A DNA stretch of 64,000 nucleotides from Iris pallida (GCA_029216955.1 JANAVB010009599.1:1567947-1631946); one strand, 5' to 3'; shown: positions 46,129 through 58,033, counted from the first letter of the stretch. Numbers and translations: made by a program. The notes: generated by a model from the letters alone, not told the origin.

Positions 46129-47553
46129 TTAAAGTCCCGCGTCATTATTTTGTGCTAGCACAGCACCGAACGAGTGTTCCATCGCTCGTACATAGAGCAG
46201 AAAGGGCTTTCCAGCGACCGGGGCTACCAGAACTGGCGGATCCATCAAGTATTCCTTAATGTCGTCAAAGGCACGCTGACATTCCTCGTTCCATATGAAC
46301 GAGACACCTTTCCTCATGAGTTGAGTGAAGGGTTGACATTGCCCTGAGAGGTTAGATATGAACCTCCTGATATAGGCTAGTCTTCCCTGAAGGCCGCGGA
46401 GTTCACGGAGGTTCCTTGGTGGATTCATCTCCAGGATTGCTTTTGTTTTATCAGGGTCTATGTGAATGCCCCGAGAAGTAATGACAAGGCCCAAGAACTT
46501 CCTACTAGATACGCCCAAAAAAGACTTGGTGGGATTCATCTCAAGAATGTGCGCTCGTATGAGGTCGAACAATGTTCTCAAATCATGTAAGTGATCATTT
46601 TTGGAGCGGCTTTTGACGGCGATGTCATCAATGTAACACTCCACCGTCTTGCGTAAGTGATCTCTGAAGATGATGCTCATAGCACGTTGATATGTAGCAC
46701 TGGCGTTCTTCAGTCCAAAGGACATGACCGTATAACAATACACGTCGATCGGTGTTCAGAATGACGTATGCTTCTCATCATCAGGAGACATTTTGATTTG
46801 ATTGTATCCTGAAAAGCCATCCATAAAGGACACGTGCTCGAAGCCATACATATTATCGATCATTATGTCGGTGATCGGAAGAGGGAATTCATCCTTAGGG
46901 CATGTCGCATTCAGATTGCGGAAGTCGATGCAAATTTGGATCTTTTCGTTCTTCTTGATGACTTGTACTATGTTGGCTACCCAGTCTGGGTGCTACTCTT
47001 TACGGATGAAACCGTAGCTATAAGCTTATTTACTTCTGCTTCAATGGAGTTCATGACGTCTGGACAAAAATGTCGCTGCTGTTGTTTGACTGGTTTTGCA
47101 TCCGGATAAATAATGAGCTTATGAAGTACGATCTCGGGATTTAGCCCTGGCATGTCTTTATAGCTCCAGGCAAAGACGTCGATGTATTCTCTGACGAATT
47201 GCAACAACGACTCCCGCTCGCCGTCTGTCAGGCTTTTACTGACGAAGATTGGCTTTGGAGAGGATTCATCACCGAGGTTAACTTGCATGAACTCGTCTTC
47301 AGTGGGAGGGTCTCGTGGCTCGAAGCGCTTCTCCCATTGTGCATCCAGTTGTTGGACACATGGCTCCAACTCAAGCGGTTCGAGTAGGTCTTCGTCTCCC
47401 TCTTCAATATCAGCGGATATCATGTTGACAGATAATGTCTGTCTGAATATATCTCCAATGCTGCTATCGGAGTCGTAAGTGGATGACTCGGACGAGTGAG
47501 AGTGCTACTAGCATTCTTCATCGAAACTTTTGGGAGTTGTTGCTGGTGTAACA
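46129..47553 (-). pseudogene. Element E1 reverse transcriptase and upstream linker
   Basis: Minus strand. The linker reads SSESSTYDSDSSIGDIF (about 47500-47440), followed by the open frame 47423-46977: KPIFVSKSLTDGERESL, VFAWSYKDMPGLNPEIV. A one-base shift near 47020 then breaks the chain; next come ICIDFRNLNATCPKDEFPL, FMDGFSGYNQIKM, and in frame 46743-46129 TYQRAMSIIFRDHLRKT and the catalytic CYIDDIAVKSRSK. Cut at 47553 by CACTA-2, whose left 3-bp target copy would be ACA (47551-47553). Confidence 0.9.
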
Positions 47554-47970
47554 CACTATGCCAAAATGCCCATTTTGGAACGGCAGAATTCCGTGTCAAA
47601 TAATTTCTGGAACGCCTATATTTAGTGCCTATTTTCGGGCTGCCAAATTGATTGGAACGGAAATAAGGCGTTCCAAATAATGTATATTGGAACGGAAGTA
47701 AGGTGTTCCAAATAATGTATATTGGAACGGCTGTAAGGTGTTCCAAATGATGCATATTGGAACGGTTTATATGCGTTCCTGATTTGGAACACTAAAAAAG
47801 CGTGTCTACCAAAGCATTCTAGATTAATTTTTTATCTCTTACTGGAACGGGTAAAAAGTGTTCCAGTTTTAGAACACCATAAATGTGTTCCAAAGAACAT
47901 TTTATATTAGTTTTTGCACTACCTACTGGAACAGCTAAGAAGTGTTCCAATTAATGGACATATTCTTTTT
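47554..47970. repeat. Left subterminal repeats of CACTA-2
   Basis: The unit ATTGGAACGG...GTGTTCCAAATAATG is repeated about every 45 bases (for example near 47650, 47690, 47735), and in both orientations to 47950. This is the CACTA subterminal pattern and a different motif from CACTA-1, so the two belong to different families. Confidence 0.88.
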
Positions 47971-50781
47971 ATTTGGATATCTAGGATTTCCCACAAAGTT
48001 CCAATTTTTGGAGGTCAGGACACACTGAAAGAAAAGATTTCATATTAGCCATGTTTCCATTTTTGAAGATCAAGGCAAATTAATAGCATAGGTTCCCAGA
48101 ATAACAAAAACCACATCATACACTTCCAATCTTTATGCAAGCTAAATACCAAAAAATTGCCAATACATGATAGCATCATCAAAAATTAATAGCATTAATA
48201 CTAAAAGAGTTCAACATTTATGCACATAAAGACACGAAGCACTCATCCATAATATGCATTATCATTATGTTTAAACAATATCAGCTAACACAACCTTATA
48301 ACCAAAAGTCTCACATGCTCCGACCAATAAGATAAATCAGATAGATAACATAGTTGTTCAAAAAGTCTCATGTTGCACTAATCGACGCTCATAGGTCTTG
48401 TATCCTGCTTTGGAATTCCATTTGATGCTCCAGCTTTCTGTAAAAGGTACAACACCGATAAATTAGTTAACTCGTAAGCATATTAGAAAAATTAAGTTAC
48501 AAAAAAATGGATATTTGAATCTTAAGATACTGTAACTTTTATGCCACTAAGGAAATACAAACAACACTTTGTGAAAAGAATAAAATTTTCTTAAACCAAA
48601 GAAAATATAACATACTTTGTAAACAAGAACATGATTATTCATAAGAACATGATTCTGGAACAAGAACATAGTTACATAAGAATGCCCACATGATTCTGGA
48701 ACAAGAACATGATAAATGCCCACATTATATCCATTTGATGCGCCGGCAACCATTTGATAAACTTGAAGAGGATTACATAATGGATACTGTAGGAGACAAT
48801 AAATATCATGCCGGGTTAAAATATCATGCCGGGTTAAGAGACAATAAAATTTTATCCCGGGTTAAGAGACAATAAATAAAAAAATAGACTTTTTCTGATG
48901 ATAAAATGTAGGGGGTGGGCAGCTTAATTCCAAGGATCAAAAACTCGGTTTAGGGGGTGGGCAGGGGATGTCAGTTTCTTGAATTAATTAGTTTCCTTGG
49001 TCTCAAATCCTCCAACTCCAATCCAAAATGGCCAAACATATCAGTTTTGACCGATAATAAGGCCTTACTTAGTACTTCATGGCTTGGGATAACAAAAATA
49101 GGACACTATTCCATAGACATAAAAAATTCTTTCATGTAAGAAATTTGAAGAAAGAGATCAGCTAGCAGATTGCTGCATCATGGCCATTAGCAACAAGCAA
49201 AAGAAACTGTGAAAAAAATCATCTAGAAAACCCACTCAAATTGAGGTATCTGTTTGAGAAGAAGCACATTTTCTATGATGATACGCCTTTGTGCGTACCT
49301 TCTGCTGATCTTTTTGTTGTTCGTGCAATCTATTTTGCTTGTTACTTCCATAAGTTCAAGCAATATTGTCTTACGTGCTGGGTTGGTTTTTTTTTTTGGG
49401 GGGGGGGATAGGTGGTTGGCACACACATGCTCTTAACTGTTCACTTGATTTTTCTGCTAGGGATCTGAACTGCACTGTGATCAAATAAAATCTGTAAGCC
49501 TATCTTTCCAAATGTTGGACATCTAAAGATTGGTGGTTGGCGAGATATATGTATTTCCTTTGGAAACTAATGCTGACTAAACCTGATGAATATTTGATTA
49601 CTTGTATGAGATCAGTCTGCTGCTCTTCTGGTACCTAAGCAAGGCAGACACCCTTTAAAATCTAGAAATCTGGATGAGGCAAGGCTTCATCATCCAAGCC
49701 TTCTCCTTCAGATTTGGTATATTATACATCATGAGAATGGCGGACTATAGAATGAACAATGTTTTTAATTACTGCCAGATTTGCTAAAACCTGTAGGCAA
49801 GTTCACGCAGGTTAATAAGACCTACATTTTGGTTATAGGAACTTGCATTCATCTCTATGACTTACTAAGCCAAAGAGAGAGGATACAAGTGACATTCCCA
49901 AGGGAGAAGGCTTCGCGAAGACCAAAAAATATGCTCCAGAAAACCTTCTGAAGCTTGATAACATGCCTTCCCATCATTGCGTATCTATAACTTTATACCT
50001 TCGAAACTAATTCTGTGTTGTCTGGACTAGAGTAAAGGCAATTGTTTAGGCTGTGGAGGAGTTGAGGTATAATAATGAAGGCTTAAGCATAATCTTGGAA
50101 TATTCTTCTAAAGGTAAGAAGTTTTTGGAAGCAATATTGTGAAACGGCTACTTGTGAAACTGAAATGACTATTTTTAATGCAGATCTGCAGAATGTTTTG
50201 CCAGGAAATTGTCCTTTGAACCTCTTTATGTCAAAGGATTGGTTTCTTCTCCATTATTTTCATTCCAAAGGGAAAAAAAAATCTTTTTCCATTTGAATGA
50301 TAAAAGGCATGATTTTATTGCACCCGTTTTCTTGCTAAAATGTATTAATTTCATGCATTAGGTTTCATCTGTTGCTTGGTTTTAATGTAGATTGTGGTCC
50401 TAACTGTGCACAAATACACGACAAAATGTAGGACATGACCCGGTTAGGAATAGGTGACACGGACACAGCCCAGATTTTTTGTATCCGAGATACGTGTCCG
50501 ACACGACATAATCCAAATTTTGGAGTGTCCGTGTTCATAGGTGCGCATTTGAATACACGACAAAATAAAGAGTATGATGGATTTAGATGCAGAATTTGTT
50601 TTAATAAATTTCACATCAAGTTAAATGCAAAAGCACAAACATTCACTTCAATACCTTGGGCCACAAGATAATAGAAGATGAATCAAGATCTAGGTTCCAG
50701 TTTCCTGTAAAATCAAGATAACAGAAGATGAATATGACATATTGTTACTCATTAGAAAAGTATGATAAGAAAAATACTCAC
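47971..50781. other. CACTA-2 interior left of the TNP1 gene
   Basis: AT-rich, largely featureless. A homopolymer T then G run lies at about 49386-49407. Near 50440-50530 there is a dispersed-repeat-like tract with ACGTGTCCGACACG. No recognisable gene besides the short exon at 48378-48437. Confidence 0.4.
48378..48437 (-). other. Candidate terminal exon of the CACTA-2 transcript
   Basis: Minus strand, TTTTACAG acceptor, then 19 codons (KAGASNGIPKQDTRPMSVD) and TAG. Position near the left end and strand match the TNP1-like gene upstream, so it may be its last exon. No domain support. Confidence 0.35.
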
Positions 50782-52231
50782 AAACAAATTTGATGTGTGA
50801 CTTGGGCCACACAAAGAATTCGCCGACTCCTACTTCTTTAATTACTTTTGCATCGGGAGTTTCTTTGTAGAGCTTCGCGAAAAAAATCTTTCGAACAGAC
50901 ATGCTCAACTTCATTTCATATTGAGGGTCCAGTTGATAATTATGACAATTACCTCGATGCAGTGGATCAATTACTTCTTTTGCAACTGCAACACAATTCC
51001 AATTCCAATCAAACAATTCACACAACCTTGCCGTAGGAGTTGGTTCAGTGTATGCCGAAGTCATTGAATCCCTTTCACCCAAAGATGGCCTATGTGTATT
51101 GTTCATCGTCACTGGAGACATGGATGTTGATTTCTCAACATTTGCTTGAAGTTCTTGGAGCATGGGTGTTGGTGACCCACCAGCTGCCTGCGACATAGGA
51201 ATGGGTGATGACGACCCACCTGCATGGGGCATGGGCACTTGTGTTGATGACCCACCAGTTGGTTGGGGAATAGGTTCTGGTGGACCACCAATCTGTGACT
51301 GTGGTAAAAGAAATAAAATTATAAGTATAAAATTTCATATTTTAATAGGCATGTAATTATGTTCTTTTGGACCTTCATCTAAGAAGTTGGTTGCCTCACC
51401 TTACAATAATAAAAAATAAAGTTAACCTTTGTCTGCATCTCATCAACCTTATTTTTCAGACACTCCCTCTCGCCTCTTTCCTCTGTGTACATTATATGAG
51501 CATGAAGGGCATCATTATATTTTCTCTTGGAAACAAAGCTTCCAACACCTGGCAGCCCCTTCGTTTTCTTGCCAAACACTTGAGTCAAAGGATCATTATC
51601 AATCGATAGAGGGTGGACGTCACTTTCACTTTGTGTGGATTTGACAAGTTTCTCTTTGACTAATTTCTGTAATATCATAAGTAGCTAACATTAAATTAAA
51701 TACAAAGGGATAACAAAGTTTTATATGACCTCACCATAAACGGTTCAGCACTAGCCAACGTAGATCTATCCTTCCTCGTATGGGTTTCTATCCACACTTG
51801 AGTCCGTATAATAGGGATAGTAGGATCTTCCCGCTTTGCCTTCTGGATAAATCATGGAATAGTTTTGAGGTGTAAGCTTAACATTGGGAATACAAAATTG
51901 TAAAATGCTAATGTTGGTTCAAGAGGAAAATTACCATCTCATACTCTACCATTGCACTGCTCTTACGACCCCCAGTATGACCATACACACTAAGCTTTCT
52001 GCTTTCAACTGCTCTAGCTCTTCTTTTTAGTTGTTTTTCATCAACCTCATTGACACAAAATTGCTCCCAATCTTCCTTTCTAAACCCGTTTGGAATAGCC
52101 AATATTTTTGCCTCCAAATTTGGTTGCTTATCCAAATGATCCTTTCTCAGGGTATACTTCAGCTTCCTGAATGCATCTGGCATTGATCTTTCAACATCTT
52201 TTCTGAGATAACTTGGGATATCAAATTTTGC
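50782..52231 (-). CDS. TNP1/TNPA-type CACTA protein, partial (Transposase_24)
   Basis: Four exons on the minus strand with GT/AG borders: 52231-51935, 51842-51735, 51666-51427, 51292-50782. Exon 1 begins AKFDIPSYLRKD and contains RKEDWEQFCVNEVDEKQLK and YGHTGGRKSSAMVEYEM, the plant Transposase_24 (Ptta/En/Spm) pattern. Exon 2 has IIRTQVWIETHTRKD; exon 3 has NDPLTQVFGKKTKG and a charged helix; exon 4 is Pro/Gly/Ser-rich then carries LCELFDWNWNCVAVAKEVID. TNP1-type proteins bind the subterminal repeats and help TNP2 cut. All four exons are open and join in frame. Upstream exons and the true start were not found, so the gene is partial. The end is uncertain: it may splice on to 48437-48378. Confidence 0.78.
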
Positions 52232-52279
52232 CTGCAATTAAAATGCTTTATTAGAAGAATTGTTGAAATGCTTACTTTC

Positions 52280-52515
52280 CAACTATATATTATGATATAA
52301 GAAGAAATTGCAATATGGTAGGTTCAACTATGAATTTGCAACAGGATTTCAAGAAAGCAAATAATAAAATAAGTAACATGTAGCTCTTTCTCATGAGAAG
52401 AACCTGTAATTTATTAAAACAATAAAACCTGAAGTGATGATAGAAGGTCTGAGATAAACCAGCAAATCTTATTTTGTGTGATCATATAATGTCTTGAGGG
52501 AACATGTATTGAAGG
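52280..52515. repeat. Direct repeat inside CACTA-2 (first copy)
   Basis: About 236 bases, from CCAACTATATATTATGATA to GAGGGAACATGTATTG, recur at 54050-54285 with only a few differences. Confidence 0.9.
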
Positions 52516-54350
52516 TCTGAGATAAAACCTGAAGTGATGACGTGGTTGTAACAACAGAAAATTAATCAGATTCATAAAAACTCCAAGAAACCTAAAGCCT
52601 GTGAAGAAAATAGTGATACCATAAAGATTGATATATTTCTTCCCATAACTCTAGTTCCTATACCGTGATTGCTGTAAAGATTGATGTACTTCTCCCCTTA
52701 TAAATTCAATCATATTTGGACTGTATACAAACTTGACAGAATCCAAATTCAGTCTTGTATTATGACATCAAATATAGAAGATCATAATGATCGTTAAACA
52801 TGTGCAGTCAAACAAGAAGAGAAAGGTGGATAGATGATTCATACCAGGATATAGTAGATGAACCACTTGCAAAGAGTTTATTTACTATTTTGAAATCCCC
52901 TCATGAAACATGTCCACCAATGATGATGATCGAAAAAGGAAAGCATTGTAATTTCATCTCCTCTTTTGATAGAAAAGTTTCAGGATCTCAATGATAAGTA
53001 TAAGTTTACAGAGGCAAACATCCCATGAGTTTCTATATCTTTTACTTTATATCGACTAACATGCATCAGTCTAGCAAGAATTTAGAGATGTAAAATGCTA
53101 ATAATAATGTGAAGATAAACCTGTTACTTAGCCTGCAGGGTATTTATAAGATATAAACAAAGATTAGTAAAAAATAGTCAAATATTTAAAAATAGTGAAC
53201 AAAGCAGATGAATCAAACATAAAACTATGGGAAAATGATCACAATATGGTGTTAAAACGATGCCGAAAGAAATTAACTAATTAGTACCAGGAGTCATGTT
53301 TGATTGCTGTGGGAAAATGATCACAAAAGCATTCTCCAAATAAAACTATGGGAAAATGATCACAAAATGATCACAATATGGAGCTAAAATTTTGCAACAT
53401 AAGATGCCTACAACTGTAATTTCCCACAGTAATATATGGCTACTAGCACTGCAAGCAAAAGAAACCTTCCAGGAGTCATGTTTGATTGCTGTAAGCCGAG
53501 AAATGCAGAGAAAAATAACTACATAGAAGCTCAGAATGTAGTCTACATGCCAAAGCATTCTCCAAATAAAACTGTCCATCCTCATTTTGCATTATCATTC
53601 ATAGCTTGAATATTTCCTAAGTGTAATATAGGTCTGCTTCAATTTTCCAAAGTTATATCCTTCATAACTTATGTTGCACCACCAAAGTGCCTTTGGGCAA
53701 AATGATTGCCTAACCAGATTACTGGCTAATAGCCAGGCTACTAAAGGGACCAAATAAACCGAGAACAACTATATAGAAGTTCAGAATATAGCGTAAGATG
53801 CCAATGCATTCCCCAGTTAAAATTGTCCATCCTCATTTTGCATTAACATTCATAACTTGGATATTTCCTAAATGTAATATAGCTCTGCTTCAATTTTCCA
53901 GAGTTATATCACTGATAACTTACATCGCACCACCAAATTGCATAGGACAGAGCACAAGTCATAACCGCAGACCTTGGATCAAACTATCTCGACCCTTGGG
54001 AGCGCAAAGGCCTCATAGATGAGAAAAAATAGAAAAAGAAAACAGAGTTTTCCAACTATATATTATGATATAAGAAGAAATTGCAATATGGTAGGTTCAA
54101 CTATGAATTTGCAACAGGATTTCAAGAAAGCAAACAATAAAATAAGTAACATGTATCTCTTTCTCATGAGAAGAACCTGTAATTTATTAAAACAATAAAA
54201 CCTGAAGTGATGATGGAAGGTCTGAGATAAACCAGCAAATCTTATTTTGTGTGATCATATAATGTCTTGAGGGAACATGTATTGGTTATATAGCCCTTAT
54301 AAATACCCTGCAGGCTGATAATATATTTTGTGTGATCATATAATATCTAC
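52516..54350. other. CACTA-2 interior with diverged internal duplications
   Basis: No gene. A 180-base segment at about 53510-53690 (TTTGCATTATCATTCATAG, then CTGCTTCAATTTTCC) recurs diverged at 53760-53940. The second copy of the 236-base repeat is at 54050-54285. Such patchy duplications are common in CACTA interiors. Confidence 0.6.
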
Positions 54351-55404
54351 CAACTGATACCAAACATTTACCGAATCGCCTCTACCTACTCATCTGATAA
54401 ATGGCAGATAGTACCAAGTCTCCTTGGAATAATAGAGCACTGTAATGAGAGTCAGGTGCACTTCAAATACTCTTAACTTTGCATAAGCAGAACTGAGACA
54501 TTCAAACATGTGTATAGTTTCAGAGCCTACCTAAACATATAGGCATAAACCCATATTTCTGAAACTTAAGACTACGGTTCCAAAGTTGAAACAACAAAAA
54601 GAAATCTTCAATATAGAAACTTGCTAATCTTATCAACTCAAATACTTAAGTGTAAATGATAACCTATGTTGTACGGACACAGCCACAATATGGACAATGC
54701 CACATAAACATGGCACTAATTTTCTGTCCCTTGCTATTTTGGCATGTGTATTTCATGTCTGAAAGATTCAATGTCATGATTGCAAGGGCTCAACATAAAC
54801 ACGATTCCGGTTCTGGAATGAGAATGATTCTGGCTTTCTGGGACAAACTACACCTGAATCGCCTCTAACAACTGATACCAAACATTTACCGAATCGCCTC
54901 TACCTACTCATCTGATAAATGGCAGATAGTACCAAGTCTCCTTGGAATAATAGAGCAATGTAATGAGAGTCAGGTGCACTTCAAATACTCTTAACTTTGC
55001 ATAAGCAGAACTGAGACATTCAAACATGTGTATAGTTTCAGAGCCTACCTAAACATATAGGCATAAACCCATATTTCTGAAACTTAAGACTACGGTTCCA
55101 AAGTTGAAACGACAAAAAGAAATTTACTTCAATATAGAAACTTGCTAATCTTATCAACTCAAATACTTAAGTGTAAATGAGAACCTATGTTGCACGGACA
55201 CAGCCACAATATGGACAATGCCACATAAACATGGCACTAATTTTCTGTCCCTTGCTATTTTGGCATGTGTATTTCGTGTCTGAAAGATTCAATGTCATGA
55301 TTGCAAGGGCTCAACATAAACACGATTTCGGTTCTGGAATGAGAATGATTCTGGCTTTCTGGGACAAACTACACCTGAATCGCCTCTACCAACTGATACC
55401 AAAC
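54351..55404. repeat. Tandem repeat of about 520 bases, two full units plus a cut third
   Basis: Unit 1 is 54351-54868 and unit 2 is 54869-55389; both start CAACTGATACCAAACATTTA. A third start, CAACTGATACCAAAC, at 55390 is cut by the E2 LTR at 55405. The units are nearly identical, so the duplication is recent. Frames in them have no domain. Confidence 0.93.
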
Positions 55405-55733
55405 TGTTTCCCATTAAAATTATTTTGATTGAAATCTTAATACAAACAGAACAGTGATACAATATAGGACTTAGATGTAGTCCTAGGAGTACACTTTTGT
55501 TTAAGCTGGGTCCTTAGTGCCAATGGAGCGAGTGGTAATACGTTGACTCCGTTGACCGGCTGACGACGGTTATCGGCTCTCTGAAGGTGTTGATTGCTCT
55601 GGGTGCTGGTGCTTGCTGAGAGGAGGAAGACGTTGAGTGTCTAGAACTGCCTCTCCGGTGATTCTCTGTTGTGGATTCTCTGTGAGTCTTATGTTCTGAG
55701 TCTCTGTGTGTGTGTGTGAAGGGGATGATCCTT

Positions 55734-55743
55734 CTATTTATAG
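55734..55743 (-). promoter_or_regulatory. TATA box of the E2 LTR (element sense)
   Basis: CTATAAATAG on the minus strand. The same 10-mer is at 40810-40819 in E1, so this is probably the genomic RNA promoter. Confidence 0.65.
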
Positions 55744-56657
55744 TTTTGCAGGCTGGCTGCTCATACGCGCATGTAGGATGCGCCGGTGTGGGGACGCCAC
55801 GTGGAGGTTGCTGATGGAGGCGCATGGATGCTGCACCCTGATCGAGGGGGAGAACTCTTCATACTGCTGTTGTGAGCCGGCACGTAGCAGGGGGGAAGAT
55901 CTTTCCGTTGCTGAAATCTTGGACGAGTTGAGTCAAAAGACACGTGTCGTCGACTCATGGTTCGAAGATCTCGGATTTGGTGGAGAGGAGTGATCTGGTG
56001 GGCTGCGCCTTGGATTGGGCGCAGGAGGAGGCTGCGGCTCATAACCTTTAGGAGTTACAAACCATTTAGGGCGCATGGCTTTTGAGGCGCATGCAGGCGA
56101 CTTTCCTTCTGTCTTTCAGGATCAGAGATCAGTCTGGGGCGCATGACTTTTGAGGCGCATGCAAAACTTCAACCGGAGACTCTTCTCTGTCTTTAGGGAT
56201 CAGTGAAGGGTCTGAGGCGCATGGCTTTTGAGGCGCATGCTGGTTTGGATGCATGGCCGTAGAGGCGCATGCGGGTGTGGACGCATGGTCGTAGAGGCGC
56301 ATGCGGGTGGCCACGTGGCAGTAGCCGTCGGAATAGAGTCATGATGATGCTGACGTTGCCGACGCTTCGTTTTCTGAATAAAGCTGTCAACTGTTCAGAC
56401 TTTGGGAGGCGTGCTGCCAACTCTGTCAGTTCAGCATTTAATGTTGGTGACGTTCGATGGACAGCTGAGTGGGCACGTCGGTTGGCGTTCCAGTCGGTAT
56501 GGAGATGTGTGGGGGCGCACCCTCTATAATGCGCCGAGTACTGTAGGGCGCGTCTGTGTGATGCGCCTGATGCCGAAGGGCGCGTCCGTGTGATGCGCTG
56601 TCTGGTTGGCGCATCGGACATGTCTTTTAATGATGCGGCTGTCTCGCTCTTCGAGTG

Positions 56658-56667
56658 CTATAAATAG
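56658..56667 (+). promoter_or_regulatory. Antisense TATA box 1 in the E2 LTR
   Basis: CTATAAATAG on the plus strand, opposite to the element's own transcription. Confidence 0.5.
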
Positions 56668-56771
56668 CCGTTTGGCTGAATTCGAGGCGTCCGGTTCATC
56701 CATTTAATGTAAATTCATTGCACGGAATTCGGAGGGCCATCCACTTGGCGCGTGGGTTTGATCTGCCCGGC

Positions 56772-56781
56772 CTATAAATAG
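56772..56781 (+). promoter_or_regulatory. Antisense TATA box 2 in the E2 LTR
   Basis: A second plus-strand CTATAAATAG, 48 bases before the ATG at 56829. Confidence 0.5.
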
Positions 56782-56828
56782 TGGCATGGAGAGAAGATTT
56801 GCTTCTCATTCCCTCACGTACTTCCAAT

Positions 56829-57224
56829 ATGAACTTGAACATACGGGTGCATTCTGCTGACGAAGTGCTCCCGAGGGTGAAGATGAGACGCTGTGTTGTC
56901 TTTGATACACTTGAAGGTGACTGTTACATCCAAAAGACGGAGTCGAGGGCTTCTGAGGCAGGCAGAAGGTGCCTGTTGCATCCAAAGATAGGGATGCTCG
57001 AGCCTCGTCTCCGTTATTTCGGAAGAGCCGTAGATCGGAATGGCGGTGCAAGGCTCTCTCTTCCTGCAAAGTGGGGTTTCCCCACTTTGATCGTGTCGAA
57101 AGCTGCTCCTTTAGCCGCGATTTCGATCACGGTCTTCCTTCGGCTTTGGAGGCTCTTTCGAAGCCTCCCCTGGCCACAGCATTTGCGGTGCTCTTCTCTT
57201 CCTTGGTTCCAGCCAGAGGGTTAA
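56829..57224 (+). CDS. Hypothetical antisense frame inside the E2 LTR
   Basis: 131 codons from ATG at 56829 (MNLNIRVHSADEVLPRV) to the stop at 57222-57224. A perfect TATA box lies 48 bases before it, and AATAAA at 57553-57558 lies about 330 bases after it, so the unit looks gene-like. The product is basic, with a possible hydrophobic stretch (LAAISITVFLRLWRLF) near the end. I recognise no domain, and E1's LTR has no counterpart. It could be a chance frame in GC-rich sequence, a captured fragment, or a real antisense LTR gene. Confidence 0.35.
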   Translation: MNLNIRVHSADEVLPRVKMRRCVVFDTLEGDCYIQKTESRASEAGRRCLLHPKIGMLEPRLRYFGRAVDRNGGARLSLPAKWGFPTLIVSKAAPLAAISITVFLRLWRLFRSLPWPQHLRCSSLPWFQPEG

Positions 57225-57663
57225 ATGCTTTGTGTCGAAGCATTTATCGGGCGAGCCTGGTTGGAAGAGCGGCACATAACTGGGCTCTGCTCGGCCAGGG
57301 GAGCCTGGCTGGAAGAATTTGGCTGAAGGGATGCACATAACTGAGCTGCTGACGAGATGATGGGATGCGCCTGGATGGAGGCGCATGATATCTGCTGGGC
57401 CTCACTGGTGGCGCATAGTGATGCTGCACCTATCTGGAGACGCATGGTGGCCGCTGCCCTTATCTGAGGGCGCATGGTGGCCGCTGGCTGTAGACTTAGG
57501 AAATTCTCCTTTGTACAACCTTTTCTAGACATGTAATAGACTTTTATATATAAATAAAAAGTCCTTCTTCAAATGTCTATACTTATTGACTTTGCTGTGA
57601 AGTTCTTCGTCTGAGTTCTGGCGCATGTAGTGTCTGGCGCATGGGCTTTCTGGTTGTGAAATT

Positions 57664-57741
57664 CCATGCTTCTACAAGACCCCCTTCAAAGTTTTCAAAA
57701 CTTTTGAATAAGTTTTGGAATACTTTGAATAAGAAGCATGG
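57664..57741. other. Inverted repeat enclosing the E2 polypurine tract
   Basis: CCATGCTTCT (57664-57673, inside the LTR end) pairs perfectly with AGAAGCATGG (57732-57741). The minus-strand polypurine tract TTTGAAGGGGGTCT (about 57690-57677) lies in the loop, which also holds the palindrome AAAGTTTTCAAAACTTT. Confidence 0.75.
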
Positions 57742-57929
57742 AGGTCAGGACGCATGATTTCTGGGCGCATGCCTGTTCGGGCGCATGCTCTTCTCAGTTA
57801 ATGATGATGGTGCCTCGGTAACCGAAAAGATTAATGATGATCTTTTGGTCTTATTTGCTGCTATCCTTGCACAGAACCCGAGGCGACGGCTGAGATCACA
57901 CGTCATTTGTTCACGCGTGCGACCATGCC

Positions 57930-57939
57930 CAATAAATAG
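57930..57939 (+). promoter_or_regulatory. TATA-like box of the E2 antisense gene
   Basis: CAATAAATAG, 95 bases before the ATG at 58034; the equivalent of 41819-41827 in E1. Confidence 0.5.
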
Positions 57940-58033
57940 GTAAGAGTCGGAGAGAGAAAGAGTTCTTCTTCTCTGTGCCTCTGCTTCTTTAGAGTTTCTT
58001 CTTCAAAACCCTAACTTCTCCTTCTTCGAGAGA

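Larger units (their letters stand above)
40543..47553 (-). mobile_element. Element E1: Tat-lineage gypsy with antisense extra gene (3' half)
   Basis: Read on the minus strand: pol (from 47553, cut by CACTA-2) with reverse transcriptase, RNase H, second RNase H and integrase to 43979; then a spacer of repeats; then a gene on the opposite strand (41895-42943); polypurine tract; 3' LTR (41498-40543). Integrase ends in INGKFLKKYY, as in E2. The left target copy is probably GTCAT (40538-40542). Gag, protease and the 5' LTR lie to the right of the window. It was inserted into D's integrase. Confidence 0.9.
47554..55404. mobile_element. CACTA-2: CACTA transposon with a TNP1-type gene (left part)
   Basis: The left terminus CACTATGCCAAAATG is followed by a dense array of TTGGAACGG / GTGTTCCAA subterminal repeats. 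The interior holds a TNP1-like gene on the minus strand (50782-52231). The element was cut at 55405 by E2, so the right terminus is outside the window. No TNP2 transposase is visible in the part seen. Confidence 0.88.
55405..57676 (-). repeat. 3' LTR of element E2 (about 2.3 kb)
   Basis: On the minus strand it begins TGTAGAAGCATGG at 57676 and ends GGGAAACA at 55405. It is 2272 bp, more than twice E1's LTR. The extra length holds many GCGCATG words, two TATA boxes on the plus strand and a 131-codon frame. Confidence 0.85.

Noticed and set aside
49386..49407. Poly-T/poly-G run as a regulatory element
   Set aside because: Simple homopolymer, no conserved context.
50440..50535. ACGTGTCCGACACG tract as a separate MITE
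   Set aside because: No terminal repeats or target duplication could be defined; probably a dispersed repeat remnant.
55405..57676. The E2 LTR considered as the 5' LTR of E1
   Set aside because: It is followed by its own polypurine tract and antisense gene, is 2.3 kb rather than 0.96 kb, and sits inside CACTA-2. It therefore belongs to a separate element.
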